Shown in pieces: positions 6,373 through 13,182 of a DNA stretch of 19,538 nt. The first letter of the stretch is position 1, and every line of letters starts with the position of its first letter. The notes under the pieces were generated by a model. That model did not search any database, was not told where the DNA came from, and was given only the letters and a program-made list of their open reading frames with translations. Both the position numbers and the translations under genes were made by a program. This DNA is from JARRJY01 sp037388705 (GTDB lineage: Bacteria > Pseudomonadota > Gammaproteobacteria > UBA6429 > Thiohalophilaceae), in contig JARRJY010000021.1 in NCBI GenBank assembly GCA_037388705.1, positions 1 to 19,538 on the forward strand, in the 5' to 3' direction.

Positions 6373-7243
6373 CAAGAACCTAGCACGTTTATCATTTGAA
6401 AAAGCGGCTACCGGTTATGATGAAGCGGCAGTTTTACAACGTGAGATAGGACAGCGTTTGCTGGACAGGCTGGATTATATTCGTTTTCAACCACAACGCA
6501 TTCTTGATGTGGGTGCGGGTACCGGTGATTGCAGTTTTCAACTGGCAGACTTTTACAAAAAGAGTGAAGTGATTGCTCTCGATTTTGCAACTGCCATGTT
6601 GAAACAGGCGAAACAGAAACGATCCCTCAGGCAACGCCTGTCTTCACGTTTTAAATTTATTACCGCGGATGCTGGCGTTTTACCACTTGTTGATAATAGT
6701 GTGGATATGATTTTTTCCAACCTTGCCTTGCAATGGTGTGCTGATCTTGAACAGGTGTTCCGAGAGTTCAGGCGCGTGCTCAAACCCAATGGCATGTTAC
6801 TGTTTTCTACTTTTGGCCCGGATACCCTTAAAGAACTGCGTGAATGCTGGCAGCAGGTTGATAACTACCAGCACATCAATGAGTTCACTGATTTGCATGT
6901 AGTGGGAGACGCCATGATGAAAACCGGTTTCTCTGATCCGGTAATGGATATGGAAATGATCACGGTTACTTACCCGGATGTAAAAAGCATTATGCGGGAT
7001 TTAAAACAAATCGGTGCACACAATGTAAATTCACAGCGGGCAAAAGGGTTAACCGGCAAGCAGACCCTGCAAAAGCTCATGGCATCATATGAGAACTATC
7101 GTCGTGAAAGCGTGTTGCCAGTAAGCCACGAAGTTATTTATGGACACGCCTGGGTGCCTGAAGAAAAAACAGCAGCAGGATCACAATGTGGTGTACAGCA
7201 GGTTTCACTGGATGAACTGAAAAACACCCTGGAAAAATTTTAG
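6365..7243 (+). CDS. bioC: Malonyl-ACP O-methyltransferase BioC
   Basis: SAM-dependent methyltransferase that methylates malonyl-ACP, so that fatty-acid synthase can build the pimeloyl chain. Length 292 residues, within the long range for BioC. SAM-binding motif I is ILDVGAGTG (46-54), with the acidic ribose contact in ALDFATAML (D73). ITADAGVLPLVDNSVDMIFSNLALQW is the BioC-typical post-motif region. RRVLKPNGMLLFSTFGPDTLKELR is the classical BioC continuation, as is the following HINEFTDLHVVGDAMMKTGFSDPVMDME. The N-terminus (ARLSFEKAATGYDEAAVLQREIG) also matches. It lies between bioH, which it overlaps by 8 bases, and bioD, 8 bases downstream. Confidence 0.96.
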   Translation: MINKNLARLSFEKAATGYDEAAVLQREIGQRLLDRLDYIRFQPQRILDVGAGTGDCSFQLADFYKKSEVIALDFATAMLKQAKQKRSLRQRLSSRFKFITADAGVLPLVDNSVDMIFSNLALQWCADLEQVFREFRRVLKPNGMLLFSTFGPDTLKELRECWQQVDNYQHINEFTDLHVVGDAMMKTGFSDPVMDMEMITVTYPDVKSIMRDLKQIGAHNVNSQRAKGLTGKQTLQKLMASYENYRRESVLPVSHEVIYGHAWVPEEKTAAGSQCGVQQVSLDELKNTLEKF

Positions 7244-7251
7244 GTACAGTC

Positions 7252-7926
7252 ATGCCCGGTGTTTTTGTGACAGGGACAGATACTGAAATTGGTAAAACAC
7301 AGGTAGCCTGTGCGCTGTTACATGCTTTAAATAAACATCACATCAAAACGGCTGGCATGAAACCGGTTGCCAGCGGGGCAGAATGGGTCAACGGTCAGTT
7401 TCGTAACGAAGATGCATTGAGACTCATTCATGCTTCATCTGTAAAGCTGCCTTATGAACAAGTAAACCCCTATGTTTTCAAAACAGCTGCATCACCACAT
7501 ATCTCATCCGGGCTCGAACATCAGGATATTGAACTCAACACGATTAAAGAATGCTTCAACCAGGTTGAGCAACAATCAGAGTTTGTCGTGGTTGAAGGTG
7601 TTGGTGGCTGGCTGGCACCATTAAATGAGAATCAAACGGTGGCTGATATGGCAGAAGTTTTACAGTTACCTGTAGTATTGGTGGTAGGCATGCGCCTGGG
7701 TTGTTTGAATCATGCCTTGTTGACCGCGCAACATATACAAAATAGTCATTTAAAGCTCACAGGCTGGATTGCCAATTGTGTAGACAACAACTTTTCCTAT
7801 CTTGAAGAAAACATTGACGCCCTGTCCAAACGAATCGATGCTCCTCTACTCGCACGCCTTGATTTTGATAAAGAGAAATTTTGTTCTGAATACGAAAAAA
7901 GTATTAGTTCATTAGTAGATTCTTAA
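7252..7926 (+). CDS. bioD: Dethiobiotin synthetase BioD
   Basis: ATP-dependent carboxylase that closes the ureido ring of dethiobiotin from DAPA and CO2. Length 224 residues, as in E. coli. The P-loop GTDTEIGKT spans residues 8-16 with K15. AGMKPVASGAE holds K37 and S41, which contact substrate and phosphate. VVVEGVGGWLAPL carries the metal-binding acid near residue 115. It begins 8 bases after bioC and is the last gene of the operon. bioA, needed for KAPA to DAPA conversion, is not in this window and must lie elsewhere if the pathway is complete. No strong terminator follows; a long AT-rich spacer begins after the stop. Confidence 0.97.
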   Translation: MPGVFVTGTDTEIGKTQVACALLHALNKHHIKTAGMKPVASGAEWVNGQFRNEDALRLIHASSVKLPYEQVNPYVFKTAASPHISSGLEHQDIELNTIKECFNQVEQQSEFVVVEGVGGWLAPLNENQTVADMAEVLQLPVVLVVGMRLGCLNHALLTAQHIQNSHLKLTGWIANCVDNNFSYLEENIDALSKRIDAPLLARLDFDKEKFCSEYEKSISSLVDS

Positions 7927-7983
7927 TAAAAATTATTACTTGGCAAAGTATCTTAAAAAATGTAAGGTTATTTATGCGCCTCA

Positions 7984-8005
7984 TTCCGCAAGGGAATAAG
8001 CGGAA
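7984..8005 (+). other. Stem-loop downstream of bioD
   Basis: TTCCGC (7984-7989) and GCGGAA (8000-8005) can pair around a 10-base loop. A competing stem, ATTCC/GGAAT (7983-7987 with 7993-7997), uses the same bases. No T-tract follows, so this is at best a weak or factor-dependent transcript end for the bio operon. Confidence 0.3.
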
Positions 8006-8119
8006 AGTAAAAGGGTTTAAGGACTTTTCGCAGCAAACTAAATAACACTTAATTATTAATTAATAATATTAGCGTTTTATTGTATATCAATTAGTTATAA
8101 GGTCTTTTTATCTTTTTAT

Positions 8120-8148
8120 TTGCTGATTGCACTGGGCCTAATTAATAT
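8120..8148 (+). promoter_or_regulatory. Candidate promoter of the cox operon
   Basis: TTGCTG (8120-8125), a 17-bp spacer, and TAATAT (8143-8148) match sigma-70 boxes at 4/6 and 4/6 positions or better. The predicted start, near 8155, falls inside the left arm of the palindrome at 8152-8173. The leader to the coxB ATG would be about 235 bases. Other AT-rich -10-like sequences exist closer to the gene, so this is one candidate among several. Confidence 0.35.
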
Positions 8149-8151
8149 GCG

Positions 8152-8173
8152 ATGTGTCCGATATCAGACACAT
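8152..8173. promoter_or_regulatory. 22-bp near-perfect palindrome, operator-like
   Basis: ATGTGTC-N8-GACACAT is a 7-bp inverted repeat whose spacer contains GATATC exactly at the centre, so 10 of 11 base pairs are symmetric. A third copy of the half-site, GGACAC (inverse of GTGTCC), lies at 8185-8190. It sits just downstream of a candidate -10 box, a position suited to a repressor. I cannot assign it to a known regulator. Confidence 0.5.
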
Positions 8174-8206
8174 TTCTGATTCATGGACACTAAAGGGCTA
8201 ATTGAA

Positions 8207-8252
8207 CCATCGGTAACTTATAAAGCTTTATATATTAAAAATTATCCGATGG
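8207..8252. repeat. Inverted repeat enclosing an AT-rich palindrome
   Basis: CCATCGG (8207-8213) and CCGATGG (8246-8252) form a perfect 7-bp pair around 32 AT-rich bases, which themselves contain the 14-bp palindrome TATAAAGCTTTATA (8219-8232). In the leader of coxB it could fold as a nested RNA hairpin or bind a regulator. Confidence 0.4.
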
Positions 8253-8390
8253 AAAAATAAAGATAAAACACCATAAGGATTTGTCGCTATTGGTAGTTAA
8301 TAAAAACATAACAGTGGCCACCAGTAGCAACAGTTTTAAAACTATAAAAATTACATCTTTAAAAATATTCCAACATAAAGAGGTAGAGGT

Positions 8391-9530
8391 ATGTCGGCAA
8401 TAAAAATAATGAGAAAGCTAAGCAGCGGGTTGTTGGCTGTGTTGCTTTTGGGGCCGAGTATTGCTCTTGCGGATTATCAATTGAATATGACGCAAAGTGT
8501 TACGGCTGTAGGTAAGAGTATTTATGACACGCACCAACTGGTCATGTGGATTTGTACCATAGTCGGTATTGGTGTATTTGGTGTCATCATTTATTCACTG
8601 ATAAATCACCGTAAATCAAAAGGTGCGGTAGCTGCCCAGTTCCATGAAAGCACAACAGTGGAAGTTATCTGGACAGTCATCCCATTGGTTATCCTGGTTT
8701 TAATTGCAATTCCTGCCACGAAAACTCTAATTGATTATGAAAATACTTCTGACTCTGATGTAACCATCAAAGTTACAGGCTGGCAGTGGAAATGGCAGTA
8801 CGAGTATCTTGATGAAGGCGTAAGCTTCTTCAGTAACCTGGACAAGGTAAGTAACGAAGCTCGTCAAAAAGGCTCAGGTGCAAACGTAAATGATGTTGAC
8901 CACTACCTGTTAAATGTTGATAAACCTATAGTTGTACCAGTAGGCAAAAAAATCCGTGTTCTGACAACTTCTAACGATGTAATTCACGCCTGGTGGGTAC
9001 CCCAGTTAGCGGTTAAGCGCGATGCCATTCCAGGTTATATCAATGAAAGCTGGTTCAAGGCTGATAAGGTTGGTACCTATCGAGGCCAATGTGCCGAGCT
9101 GTGTGGTAAAGACCATGGTTTCATGCCGATTGTTGTGAAAGTGGTTGAAGAAGCCGAATATGCCCAGTGGGTAAGTGCACAAAAATCTGCCGCTGTAGCT
9201 GCCGCTGCTGGTTCTGATAAAACATTCACCAAAGAAGAGCTTATGGCTAAAGGTGAAGCTGTTTACACGGCTAACTGTGCAGCATGTCACCAGGCCAATG
9301 GTGCTGGTATTCCGGGTGTCTTCCCGGCACTGGCTGGAAGTGCGATTGCCACCGGTGATGCCAAAGGTCATATCGATATCGTATTGCATGGTAAAGCCGG
9401 TACCGCGATGGCCGCGTATGGACCACAGCTTAACGATGTTGATTTAGCCGCGGTTATTACCTACGAGCGTCACAGCTGGGGTAATAACGCTTCTGTTGTT
9501 CAACCTGCTGATGTCAAGGCAGCGCGCTAA
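8391..9530 (+). CDS. coxB: Cytochrome c oxidase subunit II with fused cytochrome c domain (caa3 type)
   Basis: CuA subunit that receives electrons on the periplasmic side and passes them to heme a of subunit I. Signal peptide 1-27 (cleavage SIALA|DY). Two membrane helices follow, at about 48-71 and 91-112, then the cupredoxin domain. Its electron-entry region is WQWKWQYEY (131-139), and the CuA ligands are H199, C234, C238, H242 and M245 (CAELCGKDHGFM). After an Ala-rich linker (about 262-275) comes a cytochrome c domain with CAACH (296-300) and a probable axial Met at 340. The fusion makes the length 379 residues and identifies the enzyme as caa3-type with a tethered electron donor. Ribosome site AGAGG lies upstream of the ATG. 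The operon continues to coxA after 26 bases. Confidence 0.97.
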   Translation: MSAIKIMRKLSSGLLAVLLLGPSIALADYQLNMTQSVTAVGKSIYDTHQLVMWICTIVGIGVFGVIIYSLINHRKSKGAVAAQFHESTTVEVIWTVIPLVILVLIAIPATKTLIDYENTSDSDVTIKVTGWQWKWQYEYLDEGVSFFSNLDKVSNEARQKGSGANVNDVDHYLLNVDKPIVVPVGKKIRVLTTSNDVIHAWWVPQLAVKRDAIPGYINESWFKADKVGTYRGQCAELCGKDHGFMPIVVKVVEEAEYAQWVSAQKSAAVAAAAGSDKTFTKEELMAKGEAVYTANCAACHQANGAGIPGVFPALAGSAIATGDAKGHIDIVLHGKAGTAMAAYGPQLNDVDLAAVITYERHSWGNNASVVQPADVKAAR

Positions 9531-9556
9531 GCGCGTCTTGGAAGGAGGATATAAGA

Positions 9557-11113
9557 ATGAGTAGTCACGATCATCCAACTGGCATCATGCGTTGGATTAA
9601 AACAACTAACCACAAAGATATCGGTACGCTTTATCTTTGGTTCGCTTTCATCATGTTCCTGACCGGTGGAGCTATGGCAATGGTTATCCGTGCCGAGCTA
9701 ATGAATCCGGGTATGCAATATGTTGATCCACTGTTCTTTAACACCATGACCACCATGCATGGCCTGATCATGGTATTCGGTGCGGTTATGCCTGCCATGG
9801 TTGGCTTTGCTAACTGGATGGTACCGATGATGATTGGTGCCCCGGATATGGCATTGCCACGCATGAATAACTGGTCGTTCTGGATTCTGCCTTTCGCAGG
9901 TCTGATGCTGGTCAGTACTTTATTCATGGAAGGTGGCGGTCCTGCATTTGGCTGGACATTCTATGCACCACTATCAACAACTTTTGCACCAAAGAGTACT
10001 GACTTCTTTATCTTTGCAGTACACATGTTAGGTTTCTCATCCATCATGGGTGCAATTAACGTTATCGCCACAATTCTCAACATGCGCGCGCCAGGCATGA
10101 CTTTAATGAAAATGCCTCTGTTCGTATGGACCTGGCTAATTACAGCATTCTTGCTGATTGCCGTTATGCCGGTACTGGCTGGCGCAGTAACCATGATGCT
10201 GACAGACCGTAACTTTGGTACATCATTCTTTGATGCTGCCGGTGGTGGTGACCCCGTACTGTTCCAGCACGTGTTCTGGTTCTTTGGTCATCCAGAGGTA
10301 TACATCATGATCCTGCCTGCATTTGGAATTGTTTCGCAGATCATTCCTACCTTTGCACGTAAACCACTGTTTGGTTATGCCTCAATGGTATATGCAACAG
10401 CTGCGATTGCCTTTCTGTCATTCATCGTATGGGCTCACCACATGTTCACAGTAGGTATGCCAGTCGCTGGTGAACTGTACTTCATGTACGCAACGGTAAT
10501 GATTGCCGTGCCAACAGCAGTTAAGGTCTTTAACTGGACGGCTACCATGTGGAAAGGCTCAATGACCTTTGAAGTACCCATGCTGTGGGCAGTTGCGTTT
10601 GTCTTCCTGTTCACAATCGGTGGTTTCACCGGCCTGATGCTGGGTGTTGCCCCGGTTGACTTCCAGTACCACGATACTTACTTCGTAGTGGCTCACTTCC
10701 ACTATGTACTGGTAACTGGTGCAGTATTTGCCATCATTGGTGGTGTTTACTTCTGGTTACCGAAGTGGACCGGTAACATGTTCGATGAAAAACTGGCCAA
10801 GATTCATTTCTGGGTGTCAGCAATCTCTGTAAACGTATTGTTCTTCCCGCAACACTTCCTGGGGCTGGCGGGTATGCCACGTCGTATACCTGACTATTCA
10901 ACCCAGTTTGCAGAGTTCAACTTTATGTCATCTATCGGTGGTTTCGTGTTTGGTGCTTCACAAATCCTGTTCTTGTTCATCGTAATCAAGACTATCAGGG
11001 GCGGTGAAAAAGCAACTGACAAAGTATGGACTGAAAATCCTGAAGGCCTGGAATGGACTGTTCCTTCCCCGGCGCCATACCATACTTTTGAAACTCCACC
11101 AGAGGTGAAGTAA
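9557..11113 (+). CDS. coxA: Cytochrome c oxidase subunit I (A1-type heme-copper oxidase)
   Basis: Catalytic subunit holding heme a, the heme a3-CuB centre and the proton channels. Length 518 residues, twelve predicted helices. Low-spin heme ligands are H68 (TMHGL) and H382; H380 binds heme a3 (VVAHFHYV). CuB ligands are H245 (HPEVY, with the cross-linked Y249), H294 and H295. E247 in FFGHPEVYI marks the A1 subfamily and the D-channel end. D97 and N104/N105 (GAPDMALPRMNN) form the D-channel entry, and K323 with T320 (VPTAVKVFNW) the K-channel. All key residues are intact, so a proton-pumping enzyme is expected. A very strong ribosome site, AAGGAGGAT, precedes the ATG. A stable stem-loop follows the stop. 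Confidence 0.98.
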   Translation: MSSHDHPTGIMRWIKTTNHKDIGTLYLWFAFIMFLTGGAMAMVIRAELMNPGMQYVDPLFFNTMTTMHGLIMVFGAVMPAMVGFANWMVPMMIGAPDMALPRMNNWSFWILPFAGLMLVSTLFMEGGGPAFGWTFYAPLSTTFAPKSTDFFIFAVHMLGFSSIMGAINVIATILNMRAPGMTLMKMPLFVWTWLITAFLLIAVMPVLAGAVTMMLTDRNFGTSFFDAAGGGDPVLFQHVFWFFGHPEVYIMILPAFGIVSQIIPTFARKPLFGYASMVYATAAIAFLSFIVWAHHMFTVGMPVAGELYFMYATVMIAVPTAVKVFNWTATMWKGSMTFEVPMLWAVAFVFLFTIGGFTGLMLGVAPVDFQYHDTYFVVAHFHYVLVTGAVFAIIGGVYFWLPKWTGNMFDEKLAKIHFWVSAISVNVLFFPQHFLGLAGMPRRIPDYSTQFAEFNFMSSIGGFVFGASQILFLFIVIKTIRGGEKATDKVWTENPEGLEWTVPSPAPYHTFETPPEVK

Positions 11114-11127
11114 GAAAAAAGTAAATA

Positions 11128-11151
11128 AGCCCCTGGTGTAAAGCAGGGGCT
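11128..11151 (+). other. Intercistronic stem-loop after coxA
   Basis: AGCCCCTG and CAGGGGCT form a perfect 8-bp GC-rich stem with an 8-base loop, 15 bases after the coxA stop. On the plus strand it is followed by TGTATT, not a T-run, so it is a poor intrinsic terminator. It more likely protects the coxBA message from 3' exonucleases or partly stops transcription, leaving less message for the assembly genes. Confidence 0.6.
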
Positions 11152-11182
11152 GTATTAAAAACGTAAAGAAGCAGGTATTAGG

Positions 11183-11275
11183 GTGAAAAATAAAAAAGGC
11201 ATTATCATCACAATTGTTATTCTTGTTGCGATAGCCATTATTTTTTACGCAGCTTCATTAGCAAAATACGGATAA
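11183..11275 (+). CDS. 30-residue single-helix ORF, possible small cytochrome oxidase assembly protein
   Basis: A GTG-started frame of 30 codons encodes a basic start (MKNKKG) and one membrane helix (IIITIVILVAIAIIFYAASL), ending AKYG. The GCAGG at 11172-11176 is suitably placed as ribosome site. Its stop is 7 bases before the ctaG ATG, which itself lacks a good ribosome site, so coupling is likely. Small single-helix proteins annotated as cytochrome oxidase small assembly proteins are known at this place, between subunit I and ctaG, in other proteobacterial clusters. That context plus the clean basic-then-hydrophobic pattern is the evidence; the sequence itself is too short to assign with certainty. 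Confidence 0.6.
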   Translation: MKNKKGIIITIVILVAIAIIFYAASLAKYG

Positions 11276-11282
11276 AGCTAGT

Positions 11283-11909
11283 ATGGGAGAAGAGTTTAAA
11301 TCCAACAAAAAAACAGCTGGCCTGCTAAGCATAGTGGCGCTGGGCATGTTTGGTTTTGGGTTTGCGCTTGTCCCTTTATATAGCCTGATTTGCGATACCT
11401 TCGGGTTAAATGGCAAATTCACAGAGATTGAGCAGGGCAAAGTTAATGTTGCCCAACAGGTTAAACGTGCTGAAGGAATTCAGAAGCGCCAGGACCTGAC
11501 CCGCGAAGTTACTGTGGAATTTTTTTCGAGTTTGAATCAGAACCTGCAATGGGATTTTAAACCAATAACAAGAAAGGTAAAGATTCATCCTGGCAAAATA
11601 ACAAAAGTAAAATATTACGCGAAAAACAAGACCGGCCATAAGGTAGTTGCACAAGCCATACCTAGTATATCGCCAGGTCCGGCAAATAAATATTTTACAA
11701 AACTTGAATGCTTTTGTTTTACACAGCAAACCTTCAAGCCAGGTGAAGAAAAAGAAATGTCATTAGTCTTTGTTGTGGATCCGGATTTGCCAAAGAGTAT
11801 ATCGACCATCAGTCTGGCCTATACATTCTTTGACACACAAAACCGACAAGCAGCAAATCAGCAACAACATAAAATTGCAGTAACGCAGACACAGGTTAGT
11901 GTTAACTAA
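11283..11909 (+). CDS. ctaG: Cytochrome c oxidase assembly protein CtaG (Cox11 family)
   Basis: Membrane-anchored periplasmic copper chaperone that delivers copper to the CuB site of subunit I. Length 208 residues. One helix (about 12-32, ending FALVPLYSLICDTFGLNG) carries the conserved cysteine C37 near the membrane. The beta-sandwich domain contains the copper motif ECFCFTQQ (C143, C145). Other family signatures visible are VEFFSSLNQNLQWDFKP and PGPANKYFTKLECFCF. The gene lies between the small single-helix ORF and coxC, the usual position for this chaperone. The start at 11283 has only a weak Shine-Dalgarno, so coupling to the ORF before it is likely. Confidence 0.96.
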   Translation: MGEEFKSNKKTAGLLSIVALGMFGFGFALVPLYSLICDTFGLNGKFTEIEQGKVNVAQQVKRAEGIQKRQDLTREVTVEFFSSLNQNLQWDFKPITRKVKIHPGKITKVKYYAKNKTGHKVVAQAIPSISPGPANKYFTKLECFCFTQQTFKPGEEKEMSLVFVVDPDLPKSISTISLAYTFFDTQNRQAANQQQHKIAVTQTQVSVN

Positions 11910-11945
11910 TTAATATTAAATTATATAAAAAGAAGAGGGGTAGTC

Positions 11946-12815
11946 ATGTCACATGCTCAAAGTAGCTACTATCTGCCAGCGCCAAGTCATTGGCCAATAG
12001 TAGGTTCAGTTGGTATCACTTTATTGTTAGGGGGCTTTGCGTCATTCCTGCATGGTGGTAGTAATATATTTATGATTGCCGGTGCAATTGTCATTGCAAT
12101 CATGATGTTTGGCTGGTTCGGTCAGGTAATTTCTGAAAGTGAAGCTGGCAAATACGATGCCCAGGTAGATACCTCATTCCGTATGGGTATGATCTGGTTT
12201 ATCTTCTCGGAAGTCATGTTCTTCGCCGCCTTCTTTGGTGCATTATTCTATGTACGACAGTTCTCAACAGAATGGCTTGACGGTGCAGGTAATAATGCCA
12301 TGACAGGACAACTGTTATGGCCTGATTTCACCAGGGACTGGCCTTTATTGAATAACCCTGATGCTGCTAAATATCCTGCCCCAGAAGGTATTATCGAAAC
12401 ATGGCATGTTCCGTTCTACAACACGTTAATCCTGCTATCTTCGGGTGTGACAGTTACCTTTGCCCATTGGGCGCTTAAGAAAGAAAAACGTGGTGGTCTG
12501 ATCATGTGGCTGGCAGCTACCGTTGCTTTAGGTGCATTGTTCGTGTTCCTGCAGATTGAGGAATATGGGTTAGCCTACAATGAATTAAACCTGACACTGG
12601 GTTCAGGTGTTTACGGTTCGACCTTTTTCATGTTGACAGGGTTCCATGGTTTACATGTATCCATTGGCGCCATTATGCTGTTTGTAATGACCATGCGTGC
12701 TGTTAAAGGTCACTTCACTCCGAAAAACCACTTCGCGTTTGAAGCGGCTGCCTGGTACTGGCATTTTGTGGATGTGGTCTGGTTAGGCCTGTTCATTTTC
12801 GTGTACTGGTTATAA
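11946..12815 (+). CDS. coxC: Cytochrome c oxidase subunit III
   Basis: Membrane subunit that stabilises subunit I and its proton-uptake pathway. Length 289 residues with seven hydrophobic segments. Signatures: WPIVGSVGITLLLGG, the RMGMIWFIFSEVMFFAAFFGAL helix with the conserved glutamate E89, WHVPFYNTLILLSSG, GFHGLHVSIGAIML, and the C-terminal WYWHFVDVVWLGLF. A segment at about 107-142 (TEWLDGAGNNAMTGQLLWPD onward) adds a periplasmic-looking loop seen in the longer proteobacterial forms. A strong ribosome site, AGAGGGG, precedes the ATG. It closes the structural part of the operon, and an intrinsic terminator follows 20 bases downstream. Confidence 0.97.
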   Translation: MSHAQSSYYLPAPSHWPIVGSVGITLLLGGFASFLHGGSNIFMIAGAIVIAIMMFGWFGQVISESEAGKYDAQVDTSFRMGMIWFIFSEVMFFAAFFGALFYVRQFSTEWLDGAGNNAMTGQLLWPDFTRDWPLLNNPDAAKYPAPEGIIETWHVPFYNTLILLSSGVTVTFAHWALKKEKRGGLIMWLAATVALGALFVFLQIEEYGLAYNELNLTLGSGVYGSTFFMLTGFHGLHVSIGAIMLFVMTMRAVKGHFTPKNHFAFEAAAWYWHFVDVVWLGLFIFVYWL

Positions 12816-12835
12816 GTGACGAAAACCCTCAAATT

Positions 12836-12866
12836 AAAAAGGCGCTGCCATGGCAGCGCCTTTTTT
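12836..12866. terminator. Bidirectional intrinsic terminator
   Basis: GGCGCTGC-CATG-GCAGCGCC is a perfect GC-rich hairpin flanked by A5 (12836-12840) and T6 (12861-12866). It serves coxC on the plus strand and the convergent DUF2909 gene on the minus strand. Confidence 0.93.
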
Positions 12867-12910
12867 ATGCATGATTGATTTATTGGGGGAATAGAAAAGT
12901 TTAAATGGAA

Positions 12911-13117
12911 TTAGTGAACCCCGTGTGGTTGAATTAGACCTAGTTGGTATCCGATACCCAATAAAACGATAAGGCCAATAGACAGTGCTATACGGACAGT
13001 CAAGGCTTTAACTGTGCGATCAGTTTGCCCTTTATCATTAATCATGGAAAACAAAGCAGTACTCAGGCTGAGAACAATGAAGCCGAGCAGAGCAACAACA
13101 ATAATTTTGAATAGCAT
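12911..13117 (-). CDS. DUF2909 family twin transmembrane protein
   Basis: A 68-residue protein with two membrane helices: KIIVVALLGFIVLSLSTALFSMI (about 4-26) and ALSIGLIVLLGIGYQLGLI (about 45-63), joined by the basic loop NDKGQTDRTVKALTVR. Length, two-helix layout and location match DUF2909, which commonly sits inverted between coxC and SURF1 in gammaproteobacterial oxidase clusters. The function is unknown; the conserved place suggests a role with the oxidase or its assembly. AAGGAAAT precedes the ATG as ribosome site. It shares the downstream bidirectional terminator with coxC and diverges from SURF1 across a 65-bp spacer that must hold both promoters. Confidence 0.88.
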   Translation of the reverse strand: MLFKIIVVALLGFIVLSLSTALFSMINDKGQTDRTVKALTVRIALSIGLIVLLGIGYQLGLIQPHGVH

Positions 13118-13182
13118 AGTAATTTCCTTATTTATTTAAGGACAATAATAAAAGTATACAGTAAATCGTCAGAGTCGTCTCA

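Larger units (their letters stand above)
7927..8390. other. 464-bp AT-rich gene-free spacer between bioD and coxB
   Basis: No convincing gene is seen here. The stretch is strongly AT-rich and packed with inverted repeats. They are a TTCCGC/GCGGAA stem (7984-8005), a 16-bp all-AT palindrome (8052-8067), a 22-bp near-palindrome (8152-8173), a CCATCGG/CCGATGG pair (8207-8252) and, inside it, TATAAAGCTTTATA (8219-8232). It probably holds the bioD transcript end and the promoter with operators of the oxidase operon. A 23-codon frame at 7974-8045 with an AAGG upstream is possible but unsupported. Confidence 0.7.

Noticed and set aside
7974..8045. 23-codon frame (starts MRLIPQGNKRKVKG) with AAGG upstream, after bioD
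   Set aside because: Short, no hydrophobic or regulatory-codon pattern, and it covers the TTCCGC/GCGGAA stem. A chance frame is likely without conservation data.
8052..8067. 16-bp palindrome ATTATTAATTAATAAT
   Set aside because: Pure AT in a very AT-rich region, where such palindromes arise easily; kept only as part of the spacer description.
8207..8252. Intrinsic terminator for the bio operon
   Set aside because: The stem encloses 32 AT-rich bases and is followed by A-rich sequence rather than a T-run, so it is not an intrinsic terminator on the plus strand.
9006..9389. 127-codon open frame on the minus strand within coxB
   Set aside because: Opposite-strand shadow of a clearly coding gene; no recognisable protein pattern.
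13118..13182. Specific promoters for DUF2909 and SURF1
   Set aside because: Both must lie in this 65-bp AT-rich spacer, but several TATA-like sequences compete and no -35 box stands out, so no single call is justified.
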